From Synechococcus sp. UW140 (GTDB lineage Bacteria > Cyanobacteriota > Cyanobacteriia > PCC-6307 > Cyanobiaceae), in NCBI GenBank assembly GCA_945878795.1, contig CAMDWF010000005.1, positions 1 to 21,466 on the forward strand: 21,466 nucleotides of DNA, given 5' to 3'. Shown here piece by piece: positions 14,552-21,466 of this stretch. The notes under the pieces are model-generated. The model had not been told where the DNA came from, searched no databases, and worked only from the letters and a program-made list of their open reading frames with translations. The stretch's first letter is position 1; the number at the start of each line of letters is the position of its first letter. The position numbers were made by a program, and so were the translations under genes.

Positions 14552-15556
14552 TTGCCTTCCCCAAGGGGGAGCCTGGGGGTGCTGTTTGTGGCGCTGCTGG
14601 CAATCCTGGCGGGCTGCCGCCAGGAGCCCCAGGCGGCCACCACCCCTGGTGTGGTCGGGCCCCGGGTGATCGCCGGCGATGGCGTTCTTTGCGATCTCAG
14701 CGAGCGGCTGGCGCCCAGCCAGGTCCAGGTGGATTGTTTGCTGGGCCCTGGAGACGATCCCCACCAGTTTCGCCTCACCCCCTCCCAAAGCCAGGCCCTG
14801 GCCCAGAGCCGCCTGCTGTTGGTCAATGGCGGGGGCCTGACCCCGGCATTGGAGAGGCTTCCGAACCGGGTGGCCATCGTGGATCGCCTGCCGGGCCCTG
14901 GCGATCGCGATCACCAGGATCCCCACATCTGGCACGATCCGGCCCAGGCGGCCTTGATGGTGAAGGGGGTGGCTGCCCAGTTAGCCGCCTTGGCACCCCA
15001 GAATCGGATGGAGATCGAGGCACGCTCGGCGGCCCTGCGGGCACGGCTGGCAGATCTGGATCGCTGGAACCGGCGCCAACTGGCCACGATCCCGCTGGGA
15101 CCCGACGGCCAACGCCCCCCGGTAGCCATGGCCCACCGGGCCCTCAGCTACTACAGCGGTGCCTATGGGCTGCAGGAAATGCCCCTGGTGGATCAGGACA
15201 GCACCAGCTCCAGCCTGCGGCCGGCCCAGTTCGCCGCCGTGGTGGCCCAACTGGGCCAGCGGCGGGTACCCGCCCTGTTCCGCGAGCCGGGAGCGATCGG
15301 GCGCAGCTTGCAGCGCATCAGCGAGCTCAGTGGCGTGCCGATTGCCCCGGCCCCGGTGGTGGTCGATGGCCTGGCCAGGGCCGCTGCTGGGCGCCCGCCC
15401 AGCCTGATGGCCACCATGGTGGCCAATACCTGTGCCATCAGCCAAGGGCTCAAGGGGCAATGTGACACCCGGGCAGGGGCCCGGCTGCAACAACAGTGGG
15501 AAGCCATCGGAGCGACCAGGGCCGCCCGGGGGCCTGGAAAAAGCAACAAAAACTAA
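14552..15556 (+). CDS. znuA: Zinc ABC transporter substrate-binding lipoprotein (ZnuA-like)
   Basis: The protein (334 residues from the TTG at 14552) binds zinc in the periplasm for the divergent ZnuBC importer. The start gives MPSPRGSLGVLFVALLAILAGC, a clean lipoprotein signal with Cys22. The frame stays open back to a TTG at 14387, which would add 55 residues coded partly by tandem repeats; the operator abuts that codon, so I prefer the later start. Family features are GPGDDPHQFRLTPSQ (first metal His), DPHIWHDPAQA (second), MAHRALSYYSGAYGL (third) and FREPGAIGRSL, the usual acidic position. The His-rich loop seen in many ZnuA proteins is reduced to GDRDHQDPH. CAISQGLKGQC near the C-terminus may be a disulfide. 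HIP1 occurs at 14901. Confidence 0.85.
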   Translation: MPSPRGSLGVLFVALLAILAGCRQEPQAATTPGVVGPRVIAGDGVLCDLSERLAPSQVQVDCLLGPGDDPHQFRLTPSQSQALAQSRLLLVNGGGLTPALERLPNRVAIVDRLPGPGDRDHQDPHIWHDPAQAALMVKGVAAQLAALAPQNRMEIEARSAALRARLADLDRWNRRQLATIPLGPDGQRPPVAMAHRALSYYSGAYGLQEMPLVDQDSTSSSLRPAQFAAVVAQLGQRRVPALFREPGAIGRSLQRISELSGVPIAPAPVVVDGLARAAAGRPPSLMATMVANTCAISQGLKGQCDTRAGARLQQQWEAIGATRAARGPGKSNKN

Positions 15557-15752
15557 CGCCTACACCGGCAAAAACATTCTAACAACTCCCCTGCCCATCG
15601 ATGCCGATTGGTCCGCCGTGGCGAGGCCTGCTGGGGGGTCGCCGAAGGCGGATTCCCGTCTGCGTTTTCGATGCCAAGGCTGCCTGTCGTGGGCGGCCCG
15701 CTTGCTAGGTTTGAAACATCAATTGAGGAGGGGGGCTGCCGATGGGAGGGGT

Positions 15753-15766
15753 CCTGGCATGCCAGG
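15753..15766. repeat. Perfect 14-bp palindrome
   Basis: CCTGGCATGCCAGG is fully self-complementary with no loop. It is not followed by a T-run, so it is not an intrinsic terminator; a dimeric-regulator site is possible. Confidence 0.5.
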
Positions 15767-15944
15767 CGTCTTTGTATTTGGCTTGCCTTCATTAACTGCC
15801 ATGGTTCCACCCCAGTTCGGTTAGGGCATATCTGGTTTCTGGGGGCGGTGTGCCCAAGGGTTCCCGTCCTGACTCCCCAGACAGGCCTGGTCAGCATGCG
15901 ATTAAAAGCCAAGAATACCAATGGCAAGAATGCGCGGGACTTGC

Positions 15945-15988
15945 CTTTTGGCGAAACACAAAAACGCTGGATTTGTCTTTTGGCGAAA
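15945..15988 (+). repeat. Spaced direct repeat CTTTTGGCGAAA
   Basis: CTTTTGGCGAAA occurs at 15945-15956 and again at 15977-15988. The start-to-start distance is 32 bases, about three helical turns, upstream of the hypothetical gene at 16149. It could be a paired operator or chance. Confidence 0.35.
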
Positions 15989-16148
15989 TGCAGTTGGCAG
16001 TGGTTTTAGCCCTTGCCTAGCGCATGTTACAGATAGGTATAGACGTTGCACTTGAACCCCCATGGTCAACAACTTTGAAGAAATTTTGAATGGATTGCGT
16101 CAGTAATTTTTGCGTCAAGGTGGAGATTTTGAGTGCTGCCGCAATTTC

Positions 16149-16481
16149 ATGCACACCCTTCCCGAGGCGGCCCAAGAGGATGCCCGCAAGCAGGCCACCG
16201 GGGCCTTGCTGCAGCGCCTGAGGCTGGAAAAGGGCTTGGAGCTACGCCCGGAGGAGCTGCAGGTGGACCATCGCGCCGTGCTGCATTGGCGTAAGGCCTC
16301 GGACCCGCGCACCAATGTCTACCAATGGGAGCATCGCTACATCGGCACGCTGCCAGAGGCTCCCACCTATGTGGGCTTTGTCTATTGGCTGCCCAAGGTG
16401 CCAGCCAGCGGCGGCGACGGAGACCCGGGCAGCAGCGATGCTCGCTTGGACATGATGCGGCAGCTGCTGCGCAGCCGCTAG
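16149..16481 (+). CDS. Hypothetical protein, small and soluble
   Basis: I do not recognise this protein of 110 residues (MHTLPEAAQEDARKQATGALLQRL...). A helical N-terminal half rich in Glu, Gln, Arg and Leu is followed by VDHRAVLHWRKASDPRTNVYQWEHRYIGTL and VGFVYWLPKVPASG, aromatic strand-like segments, and a short acidic linker. No signal peptide or membrane helix is seen. A TTG at 16110 would extend it by 13 residues; the ATG is chosen because the extra residues look non-coding. It stands alone on the plus strand, 113 bases before a small membrane protein gene. GC content and codon use are like the core genome, supporting a real gene. Confidence 0.55.
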   Translation: MHTLPEAAQEDARKQATGALLQRLRLEKGLELRPEELQVDHRAVLHWRKASDPRTNVYQWEHRYIGTLPEAPTYVGFVYWLPKVPASGGDGDPGSSDARLDMMRQLLRSR

Positions 16482-16594
16482 GCCAGCGGCGAGGCGATCT
16501 GGGCTGATGCGGTAAACCCGCCTGCGATCGCCCTGGCCAAGCTCGCTGCACCAAGCGGTTTTGCAGCAAGATGGACCAATAGGTTGAAGCCTGC

Positions 16595-16861
16595 ATGGGA
16601 CTGCTGTTCTTGACCGCCCTGGCGGGCTTGCTTGGTTACGGCCTGGGACAAAGCGTGCCGCGCTTGGTGCAGCGGTCCGGGGCCCTGGCCCGGCGTTCCC
16701 GGACCAACCAACTGTGGCTTGGCTTGGCTTTGTTGACCCCCTGGCTGGTCGGTGGCCTGGGATTACTGGTGGCCATCAGCCAACTCAGCTTGGCTTTGCT
16801 TGTGCCCCTGGCCGGCTATGCCGCCGGCATGGCCCTGGGGCGTCAAAAGGTGGGGCTGTAG
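16595..16861 (+). CDS. Small hypothetical membrane protein
   Basis: This 88-residue protein has hydrophobic segments at about residues 2-20, 41-60 and 62-82 (WLGLALLTPWLVGGLGLLVAISQ, LALLVPLAGYAAGMALG), separated by an Arg-rich cytoplasmic loop VQRSGALARRSRTNQ. It would sit in the plasma or thylakoid membrane with two or three helices. No named family was recognised. An AGG lies about 11 bases before the ATG. It may share a transcript with the gene ending at 16481. Confidence 0.6.
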   Translation: MGLLFLTALAGLLGYGLGQSVPRLVQRSGALARRSRTNQLWLGLALLTPWLVGGLGLLVAISQLSLALLVPLAGYAAGMALGRQKVGL

Positions 16862-17008
16862 GGCAACGGCGGCGGGGCTGCAGGGAGGCCTGAATGAAAA
16901 TTTTTGGTATTTATAATTCCTGCAATCGCACGAATCACCAATCTAGAAAAATAGCGCAGTATTAATTACAAAGCTGTAATAGCTTTTGCAAAACACTGTA
17001 TGTATGTT

Positions 17009-17093
17009 GCGGCCTGGCCTGAGGCCGCTTGCTTGGGCTGAGGCCGTTGCTGCCCCATTGGCCCTCCACCTTTTGGGGTGGGAGGTTTTGTTG
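17009..17093 (+). ncRNA. Candidate two-hairpin small RNA
   Basis: GCGGCCT, a six-base loop and AGGCCGC form a perfect 7-bp stem at 17009-17028. CTGAGGCCG recurs 18 bases later (17038-17046), so the left arm could pair with either copy. A terminator hairpin with a U-tract closes the element at 17093. It lies 150 bases after the nearest gene, with AT-rich DNA upstream. An untranslated tail of the preceding gene is an alternative. Confidence 0.25.
17063..17089 (+). terminator. Intrinsic terminator
   Basis: CCTCCACC pairs with GGTGGGAGG (eight pairs, one bulged G) around a six-base loop, followed by TTTTGTTGT. Confidence 0.6.
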
Positions 17094-17362
17094 TGCGTAC
17101 TGAGGGGGGGTATCGGGCCCGGCTGCACGGCGTGCGTGGGCATAAGGGCTCTAGCAGGGGTTTAGCCAAGGCCTGTGATGAAAGCAAGAGCGCACTACTT
17201 TTAAAAACATTGATTTGATGGCAAAAAGTTGCTGTATCTAGCATTTATGCATTGAAAAGCATGCGCAAAGCCGTGAAGATAGTGCAATATCACTCCTGAA
17301 GTTGTTAGATCATTGGGAAATTCCAGTACGTTTGCTTTGACCAAATTTTTTTTCTTCACTAC

Positions 17363-18159
17363 ATGTCTTTCCAACAATCTGGAATTGCTTCCATGCTCTT
17401 CAAGCGTTTGCGCCAGCCTGTTTTGCTCGCAGGGGTGCTGGTTGGTGGTGCCACGATGTTTGCGGGTTCGGCGCAGGCTACTGTGTGGAGAAGCACGTGT
17501 ACTTTCGGGATTTTAGGTGAATGCACGGGTAGCAGCGGAGCTGGTTGGACTACAACAAACAGCCCCCCCCTCCTGTAGTGGCTCCTGGCAACCCACCGTT
17601 GCAGCTGGGTGATAAACTGCTCAATATTACTGATTACACTTTTGCTAACGGTATTGGTAACCCCGCACCAACTGGTCACTTCGACTTCGAATGGCAGTAT
17701 TCAGATACGCCATTAGATTTCGGTGATGATAATTGGACTGTGAGTACCGTTTTTGGCACTGCTCTTTCTGGTTTACTTCCGACTCCAGCTAATGATGCAG
17801 TTGGCACTCTAAACTATACCTTAGCAATTATTGGATCGACTTCGACTTTTAAAGGTGTTGAAGTCGATTCAGCTCACTCCGGCTTCGGCAATACTGTTAT
17901 AAAAACCATCATGTCACCTCCTGTCTCCATAACTAGTATCGATGGTGATCCAGTGAGTGCGCTGCTAAGTGGTACATTCGTTGAGGTCACAGATACCTAC
18001 CGTGTGACAAATACCGGAGGATTAGAAAGTTTTAGCAATGGCTTCACCCAGACCAGTAATATCGCTGTCCCCGGTCCCCTGCCCCTCTTTGGTATTGGTG
18101 CCGCCTTTGGCTTCAGCCGTCGGCTGCGGAACCGCATCAAGGGTTTTCGGCAGGCCTGA
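17363..18159 (+). pseudogene. Exported protein with C-terminal sorting-type tail, frameshifted at a C8 tract
   Basis: Two frames together make one protein. The first (17363-17578) holds a signal peptide, probably from the ATG at 17393: MLFKRLRQPVLLAGVLVGGA... ending GSAQA. It then reads into a TTTNSPPLL tail and stops. The second continues from the same point and runs to 18159. One extra C in the C8 run at 17563-17570 would join them as TTTNSPPPPVVAPGN, giving about 265 residues. The mature part is strand-rich (HFDFEWQYSDTPLDFGDDNW, ALLSGTFVEVTDTYRV). It ends in AVPGPLPLFGIGAAFGFSRRLRN..., a Pro-Gly motif, hydrophobic helix and basic tail like PEP-CTERM-type sorting signals. The break may be a sequencing error, a true mutation or phase variation. 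Confidence 0.75.
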
Positions 18160-18191
18160 GTTAGCCCTGCAGGCCTGAGCCTGTCTTTTGG

Positions 18192-18218
18192 CCCCCGCCA
18201 CATTGGTGGGGGTTTTTT
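18192..18218 (+). terminator. Strong intrinsic terminator
   Basis: CCCCCGCCA pairs with TGGTGGGGG (nine pairs including one G-U) around a CAT loop, followed by TTTTTT. It ends transcription of the exported-protein gene 33 bases after its stop codon. Confidence 0.88.
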
Positions 18219-18245
18219 GTGTTCACGGGTTAGGGCCCATCGAAC

Positions 18246-19172
18246 TCAGGCCCGCACCTGGGCGATCACGGCGTGGTGGCGGGGGGTGCAGGGCTGTATC
18301 TGCACCGCATCAAAGCCCGCCGCCAGCATCTCCTGGCGCAGATCCAGGCCAAAGTAGGCATCCATATAAGGCTCGGTGCTCTTGAGCAGGGTCATCACAA
18401 ACGCCGGCATCGTTTGGTAGGCGCCGCTGGCGGGATTCATGTCCATGAAGGCGAAGCAACCACCCGGCGGCAGCAGGCGCCGCACTTCCCGGAAAATGCG
18501 GCGGCTGGCGCCCTGTGGCATCTCGTGGAACAACAAAAAGGCCGACACCAGATCAAAACTGCCATCGGGCAGGCCCGTGGCCTCGGGCGAGGCATGGACC
18601 CACGCCCGCACGGCCGAACCCTTTTGAGCGGCGTTGTAGGCGGCCAGGGCGAGGTAGTAGGGCGAGAAATCCAGGCCCGTGACCGCAGCGCTGGGAAAGG
18701 CCTGCTCCAGCCGGAAGGTGCTCAAGCCCACGGTGCTGTGCAGATCGAGGATGCGATCCGGGGCCCGGGGGAACTGCTGTTGCAGCAATTCGTGGTAGCC
18801 CTGCCGCAACACCTGGTCGCTGTGGGCGCCCGCTGCGGGATAAAGGCTCGAATGGACCGCATTGGAGGCCACCTCAAATTCATAGGCCGCCTGCCAGCAG
18901 AGGTGGCCGGCGTCATAGCCGTGGAAGGAAGCGCGGTAATTGGCCGGCAGCTCGACACCATCGCGGTGGACCTGATCCCAGAGCGGTTGCCAGTCCCGTT
19001 GCGAGAGGTCGGCGACGGTCTCGCGCCAGGGAATCCCCAACCGTTCGGCCCGGCCGATCATTGTGCGCCGCGCCTGGGCCTTGGCCAGGGCCCACAGGGG
19101 CTTGACCGCCAGCGCTTTGCCCACCAGCCGGCTGGTGAGATCGGCCCGGGGGGCGAGGCTGGCTTGGGTCAT
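18246..19172 (-). CDS. Class I SAM-dependent methyltransferase, divergent SAM loop
   Basis: From the ATG at 19172 the protein has 308 residues; the frame continues upstream but that part is low-complexity. Residues 139-250 form a Rossmann methyltransferase: ILDLHSTVGLSTFRLEQAF (motif I), AVTGLDFSPYYLALA (motif II, acidic residue for the ribose), PEATGLPDGSFDLVSAFLLFHEMP (motif IV) and LPPGGCFAFMDMNP. In most relatives motif I reads DLGCsvGmST; here His145-Ser146 replace Gly-Cys, which may alter cofactor binding. The N-terminal 130 residues are a helical family-specific extension. The substrate is unknown. It is divergent from the small gene at 19264, sharing a 91-base promoter region. Confidence 0.8.
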   Translation of the reverse strand: MTQASLAPRADLTSRLVGKALAVKPLWALAKAQARRTMIGRAERLGIPWRETVADLSQRDWQPLWDQVHRDGVELPANYRASFHGYDAGHLCWQAAYEFEVASNAVHSSLYPAAGAHSDQVLRQGYHELLQQQFPRAPDRILDLHSTVGLSTFRLEQAFPSAAVTGLDFSPYYLALAAYNAAQKGSAVRAWVHASPEATGLPDGSFDLVSAFLLFHEMPQGASRRIFREVRRLLPPGGCFAFMDMNPASGAYQTMPAFVMTLLKSTEPYMDAYFGLDLRQEMLAAGFDAVQIQPCTPRHHAVIAQVRA

Positions 19173-19263
19173 GGGGGTGGCTGGGAGTGGTCTTGCCGCT
19201 GCGACGTTAACGGTGCGGGCTGGCAAGGGATCACTGCTGGTCCAGGGGACGCCGGTGGCACTG

Positions 19264-19659
19264 ATGAAAGTCGCCGCTCGTTTCGCCTTGGCCACCCGCG
19301 CCGTCTTCAGCTTCATTGGCTTTCCGGGCAGCCCGGAGCAGCATCTCTATCTCCACCACGACGGTTACCCCACCGGTGCCGCCTGGCGCTTTGCCACGGC
19401 CCGGCGCCTCAACGGCGACCCGGCTGCCTTTCTGCAGGCCTTCGTGGCGAGCCAGCCCGCTGCCGAACCACTGATCGCGCCCCAGCAGGCCGCCGACGCC
19501 GAATACCGCTACCGCGTCGCCCTGATCACCAGCACCGCTGCCGAGCTGCAGGTGCAGTGCTGGCGGCGGCTGCCGGGCAGCAGCGACTGGCAGCCCCGCT
19601 GCACCCAGGTGGCGCTGGCTGACTTCATCGGGCGCTTCCTGCCCGGCACGATGGATTGA
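19264..19659 (+). CDS. Conserved hypothetical protein with HHDGYP motif
   Basis: The protein has 131 residues from the ATG at 19264; the open frame extends further upstream, but that part overlaps the divergent methyltransferase in antisense. It reads VFSFIGFPGSPEQHLYLHHDGYPTGAAWRFATARRLNG, and the LYLHHDGYPxGA pattern is one I have seen in short uncharacterised bacterial and phage proteins. A second half with YRYRVALITSTAAELQVQCWRR looks like paired beta strands. No signal peptide or membrane helix is present. Function is unknown. It converges on the META-domain gene, with 145 bases of non-coding sequence between. Confidence 0.65.
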   Translation: MKVAARFALATRAVFSFIGFPGSPEQHLYLHHDGYPTGAAWRFATARRLNGDPAAFLQAFVASQPAAEPLIAPQQAADAEYRYRVALITSTAAELQVQCWRRLPGSSDWQPRCTQVALADFIGRFLPGTMD

Positions 19660-19804
19660 ACCGGTCGTGGCAATGCCAGCGCCGACGCCATAAGTTAGCC
19701 ACCCCGCAAGCGATGGAGGAGCCACTGGACCAAGTAGGTGGGCAGACAGGCACTGCCATCCAGGAGCCTGGGGCGGGCCGCCTGACAGACGAATCGCCCT
19801 CCCG

Positions 19805-20581
19805 TTATGGCGTAGCTGCCGTTGGCAGCCGCTGCAGGATCAGGGCGAGGGCGCCATCGGCGCGGCGCAGCTCCAGCCGCTGGCCCTCGTGGCGCAGCGT
19901 GGCCACCGCGGCCAGGGCCGCCAGAAATTGCCGTTCCTGTTCCATCACCCCCGCCGGTGTGCTGCAGAGGCGCCGGGTGCTCAACGGCGTTGAGATCGCC
20001 ACCTGGCTGCCCTCCACCTGGATCTTGGCGCTGTAGCGGTTGCAGCCGCTGCTGCCGCCGATGCGGCCGTCTCCCAGGAAGGAGAGGTCGAGAACCGTGC
20101 CCAGCAGGGGACTGACCACCGCCTGGCGACCGTTGTTGTAGGCGCTCACCTGCCAGCTGCCGGCCAGGGATTTGGACTGGGCCACCAAAGTGGCGCGCAC
20201 GCTGCCGTCCGCAGCGAGCAGCCGCAGGTTGGCCCCATCGCGGCGGAAGAAGCGGGTGGCGGCAAGGGCCTGGTTGAACTTGGCGGCCTGCTGCAGCACC
20301 AGCGGCGGGCAAGCCATCTGGGTGGCCGCCAGCGGGGGGCCGATCGTCAAGGAGGTGCCACGGCTGAGATAGGGGCCATTGAAACGGTTGCAGCCGTCGC
20401 TGCCGCTGACCCGGCCCTGCTCAAACTGGAGGCTCACGGCCTCGTTTCCGGCCAGCACCCAGGCCGTGCCGTCCAGGCTAGGGGGCATGGCGGCGAGGGC
20501 TACAGGGGGGATCACGGCCAGGGCAAGGGTGATCAGGGGTAGGGCGGCCGTGGAGAGAGTTGCCATAGAAAGAAATGCCAT
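19805..20581 (-). CDS. Exported protein with two META (HslJ-like) domains
   Basis: The protein has 258 residues from the ATG at 20581 (an ATG at 20596 adds five). An N-terminal hydrophobic signal (MATLSTAALPLITLALAVIPPVALA) directs export. Two META domains follow: the first opens LDGTAWVLAG and has GRVSGSDGCNRFNGPY and AATQMACPP; the second opens LAGSWQVSAYNNG and has GRIGGSSGCNRYSAKI and STRRLCSTP. The GCNR/F-Y and 'tr.aC' elements are diagnostic. META domains occur in HslJ and other secreted or outer-membrane proteins linked to stress and motility; the molecular role is not known. Each domain keeps its Cys pair, which probably forms a disulfide in the periplasm. Upstream is AT-rich DNA; downstream it converges with the gene ending at 19659. 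Confidence 0.85.
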   Translation of the reverse strand: MAFLSMATLSTAALPLITLALAVIPPVALAAMPPSLDGTAWVLAGNEAVSLQFEQGRVSGSDGCNRFNGPYLSRGTSLTIGPPLAATQMACPPLVLQQAAKFNQALAATRFFRRDGANLRLLAADGSVRATLVAQSKSLAGSWQVSAYNNGRQAVVSPLLGTVLDLSFLGDGRIGGSSGCNRYSAKIQVEGSQVAISTPLSTRRLCSTPAGVMEQERQFLAALAAVATLRHEGQRLELRRADGALALILQRLPTAATP

Positions 20582-20596
20582 GGGCCGGGATGCCAC

Positions 20597-20962
20597 CGAC
20601 TGGGCGCGTAGTTGGGAACACCCTACGGTTCAGAAAGGGACTACACCTAAGGACCCAGGGAATTTCAACTCAGCCCACGGCCTAGACCTACGCATTTCCC
20701 CCGGTTCGATTGTAACGCAGAGCTACTTGTAAGGGCTCATTGCCCAGAAGAACACTATTTGTCAGATTCTATATGTCCGATTGTGGCTGTTTACAGTAGC
20801 TGAGCCAAGAAACTATGCAATAACTGCAAAAATTAGAATTGAAGCCGATTGCAACTCCCCTGGGTCAATTCATACCATTACTGCAAAAATACGTGATATT
20901 TTCAGCACACCATTACAAAGAATTGGTCCAGCCCTTAGGATTTGCATACTTGAGATTGTTAA
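20597..20962. other. AT-rich non-coding stretch before the cas3 fragment
   Basis: No gene is supported in this stretch of about 365 bases. ACTGCAAAAAT occurs twice (20823 and 20880, 57 bases apart). No regularly spaced repeats of CRISPR type are present. Composition falls sharply relative to the META gene, marking a boundary. Confidence 0.55.
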
Positions 20963-21229
20963 TCGGCATCGGCATACACGGCTGCAACCGAAACCATTGA
21001 ATTTGTTGGTGATCTCTGGGCCAAATCCCCGCCTGGCGACTCTGATCAGCAGGAGAGCGGCTACCCCCTGCTTCCCCACCTGCTGGATGTTGCAGCGGTA
21101 GCGGCCTGCTTGATTGAGGCTGTGCCCTGTCCGGTTGCCCTACCCATGGCCGAAGCATGGATTGTGGCTTTGGTGGGCTTGCACGATTTAGGCAAGGCCA
21201 GCCATGGGTTTCAAGTCAAGTTGGGACGC
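20963..21229 (+). pseudogene. cas3: Fragment of type I-E-like cas3 (HD nuclease N-terminus)
   Basis: A frame opens after a stop at 20960-20962 and reads ...IEFVGDLWAKSPPGDSD, then YPLLPHLLDVAAVAACLIEAV, then AWIVALVGLHDLGKASHGFQVKLGR. These are the first HD-domain motifs of Cas3, the CRISPR helicase-nuclease: LWAKS, HLLDVAAVA with the first metal His, and HDLGK with the catalytic His-Asp. The HLLDVAAVA wording is closest to type I-E Cas3 as in E. coli (YHCLDVAAVA ... ALHDIGKF). No ATG, GTG or TTG precedes LWAKS in frame, and similarity ends at about 21229, where another gene's 3' end begins on the other strand. The remaining ~800 residues (helicase part) are absent. This is a relic, not a working gene. 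Confidence 0.75.
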
Positions 21230-21259
21230 GGGCACTGTGGCGCTAGGGACAACTCCACT

Positions 21260-21466
21260 CTAGGTGGTTCCTTCGATGAAACAACGGCTCACGAATGGAG
21301 ATGTCATCGCCCGCAGCAGGCTGCTGTAGCTGAGCTGGAAGCGCTGTTCATCACCCACCGCCAGCGCCGATTCGGCACCGCTCACCACCAAGTGGTCGCT
21401 GGATGCGCCCTCGATGCTGATCCCAGGGGAACTAAGGCCGGCCGGATCGGCATCCTGTTCGCCCAA
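21260..21466 (-). CDS. C-terminal part of an amino-acid racemase (Orr/YhfX-like)
   Basis: The frame enters from beyond the right edge and ends at 21260, leaving 68 residues. LGEQDADPAGLSSPGISIEGASSDHLVV followed by VGDEQRFQLSYSSLLRAMTSPFVSRCF matches, from memory, the C-terminal beta domain of the PLP-dependent alanine/ornithine racemase family: the GASSDHL turn and the 'LnYgaLLrAMTSpyV' ending. The N-terminal barrel with the PLP lysine lies outside the window, so activity cannot be judged. Its stop codon is about 30 bases from the end of the truncated cas3 sequence, which marks a recombination junction. Confidence 0.65.
   Translation of the reverse strand: MGEQDADPAGLSSPGISIEGASSDHLVVSGAESALAVGDEQRFQLSYSSLLRAMTSPFVSRCFIEGTT

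Larger units (their letters stand above)
15557..16148. other. Intergenic stretch of about 590 bases
   Basis: No convincing gene was found on either strand; the longer open frames have no family-like sequence. The stretch holds a perfect 14-base palindrome (15753-15766) and a spaced direct repeat (15945-15988). The last 100 bases are AT-rich and probably contain the promoter of the next gene. Confidence 0.6.
16862..17362. other. Non-coding stretch of about 500 bases
   Basis: No gene is supported here. It contains an AT-rich segment (16895-17000), a perfect hairpin (17009-17028), an intrinsic terminator (17063-17089) and a second AT-rich segment that leads into the exported-protein gene, ending in a T8 run at 17346-17353 only nine bases before its first ATG. 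Confidence 0.6.

Noticed and set aside
14371..14600. ATG at 14371 (MKTIIVVRG...) as a znuA start
   Set aside because: It is in a different frame from the ZnuA motifs and lies on the operator; its product is Ala/Cys/Gly-rich and unlike any family.
15553..16009. Open frames on both strands after znuA
   Set aside because: Sequences are low-complexity, Pro/Arg/Trp-rich and lack start signals or family patterns.
20690..20725. GGTTCGATT resembling a tRNA T-loop
   Set aside because: The flanking bases do not form a five-pair T-stem and no acceptor or anticodon arm is found nearby.
20640..20960. Possible CRISPR array next to the cas3 fragment
   Set aside because: Only one 11-base repeat pair is seen, with no regular repeat-spacer period.

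Overview
The window looks like chromosomal DNA of a cyanobacterium, most likely a GC-rich picocyanobacterium of the Cyanobium / freshwater Synechococcus kind. Supporting signs are three copies of the HIP1 octamer GCGATCGC (11496, 14901, 16524), a large Tat-type PhoX phosphatase, a CHAD protein, a Zur-like operator in a divergent zinc-uptake locus, and an exported protein ending in a VPGPLPLFGIGAAFGFSRRLR tail of a type I recall from Cyanobium/Synechococcus. Everything is read by eye; family names rest on recognised motifs, not on searches.

Region 1 (about 1-5160) is an accessory block. All recognisable genes lie on the minus strand, the DNA is visibly more AT-rich than the rest, and I spotted no HIP1 site. 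In transcription order: a CYTH / class III nucleotide cyclase fusion (5157-3880), a stub of an IS OrfA gene (3688-3605), a TerB-like plus BRCT protein (3571-2678), a voltage-gated-type K+ channel (2572-1769), a one-helix membrane protein of unknown function (1597-1001), a nucleoside deaminase (961-353), and a possible HEPN-like gene running off the left edge.

Region 2 (5390-10980) is a GC-rich phosphate-acquisition cluster on the minus strand: phoX, then pstS, a CHAD (polyphosphate-binding type) protein and an Old Yellow Enzyme family ene-reductase, the last three spaced only 29-33 bp apart. Pho-box-like sequences lie before phoX and pstS. Together they could liberate phosphate from esters, capture it, and act on stored polyphosphate.

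Region 3 (11057-15556) holds a secreted protein of unknown function and a zinc-homeostasis locus. znuC-znuB and a CDF-family transporter gene run left, znuA runs right, and a good Zur-box-like palindrome (14372-14386) lies between them. A frame-preserving 18/12-bp tandem repeat sits between that operator and the clear part of znuA.

Region 4 (15557-20600) holds small hypothetical genes, a possible two-hairpin small RNA ending in an intrinsic terminator (17009-17093), an exported-protein gene broken by a C8 homopolymer (17363-18159) and followed by a strong terminator, a divergent pair (methyltransferase with an unusual SAM loop; conserved hypothetical), and a double META-domain lipoprotein-like or exported protein.

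Region 5 (20600-21466) is a rearranged edge: AT-rich sequence, a start-less fragment of a type I-E-like cas3 HD domain, and directly after it the 3' end of an Orr/YhfX-like amino-acid racemase gene on the opposite strand. No CRISPR array, tRNA or rRNA was seen.
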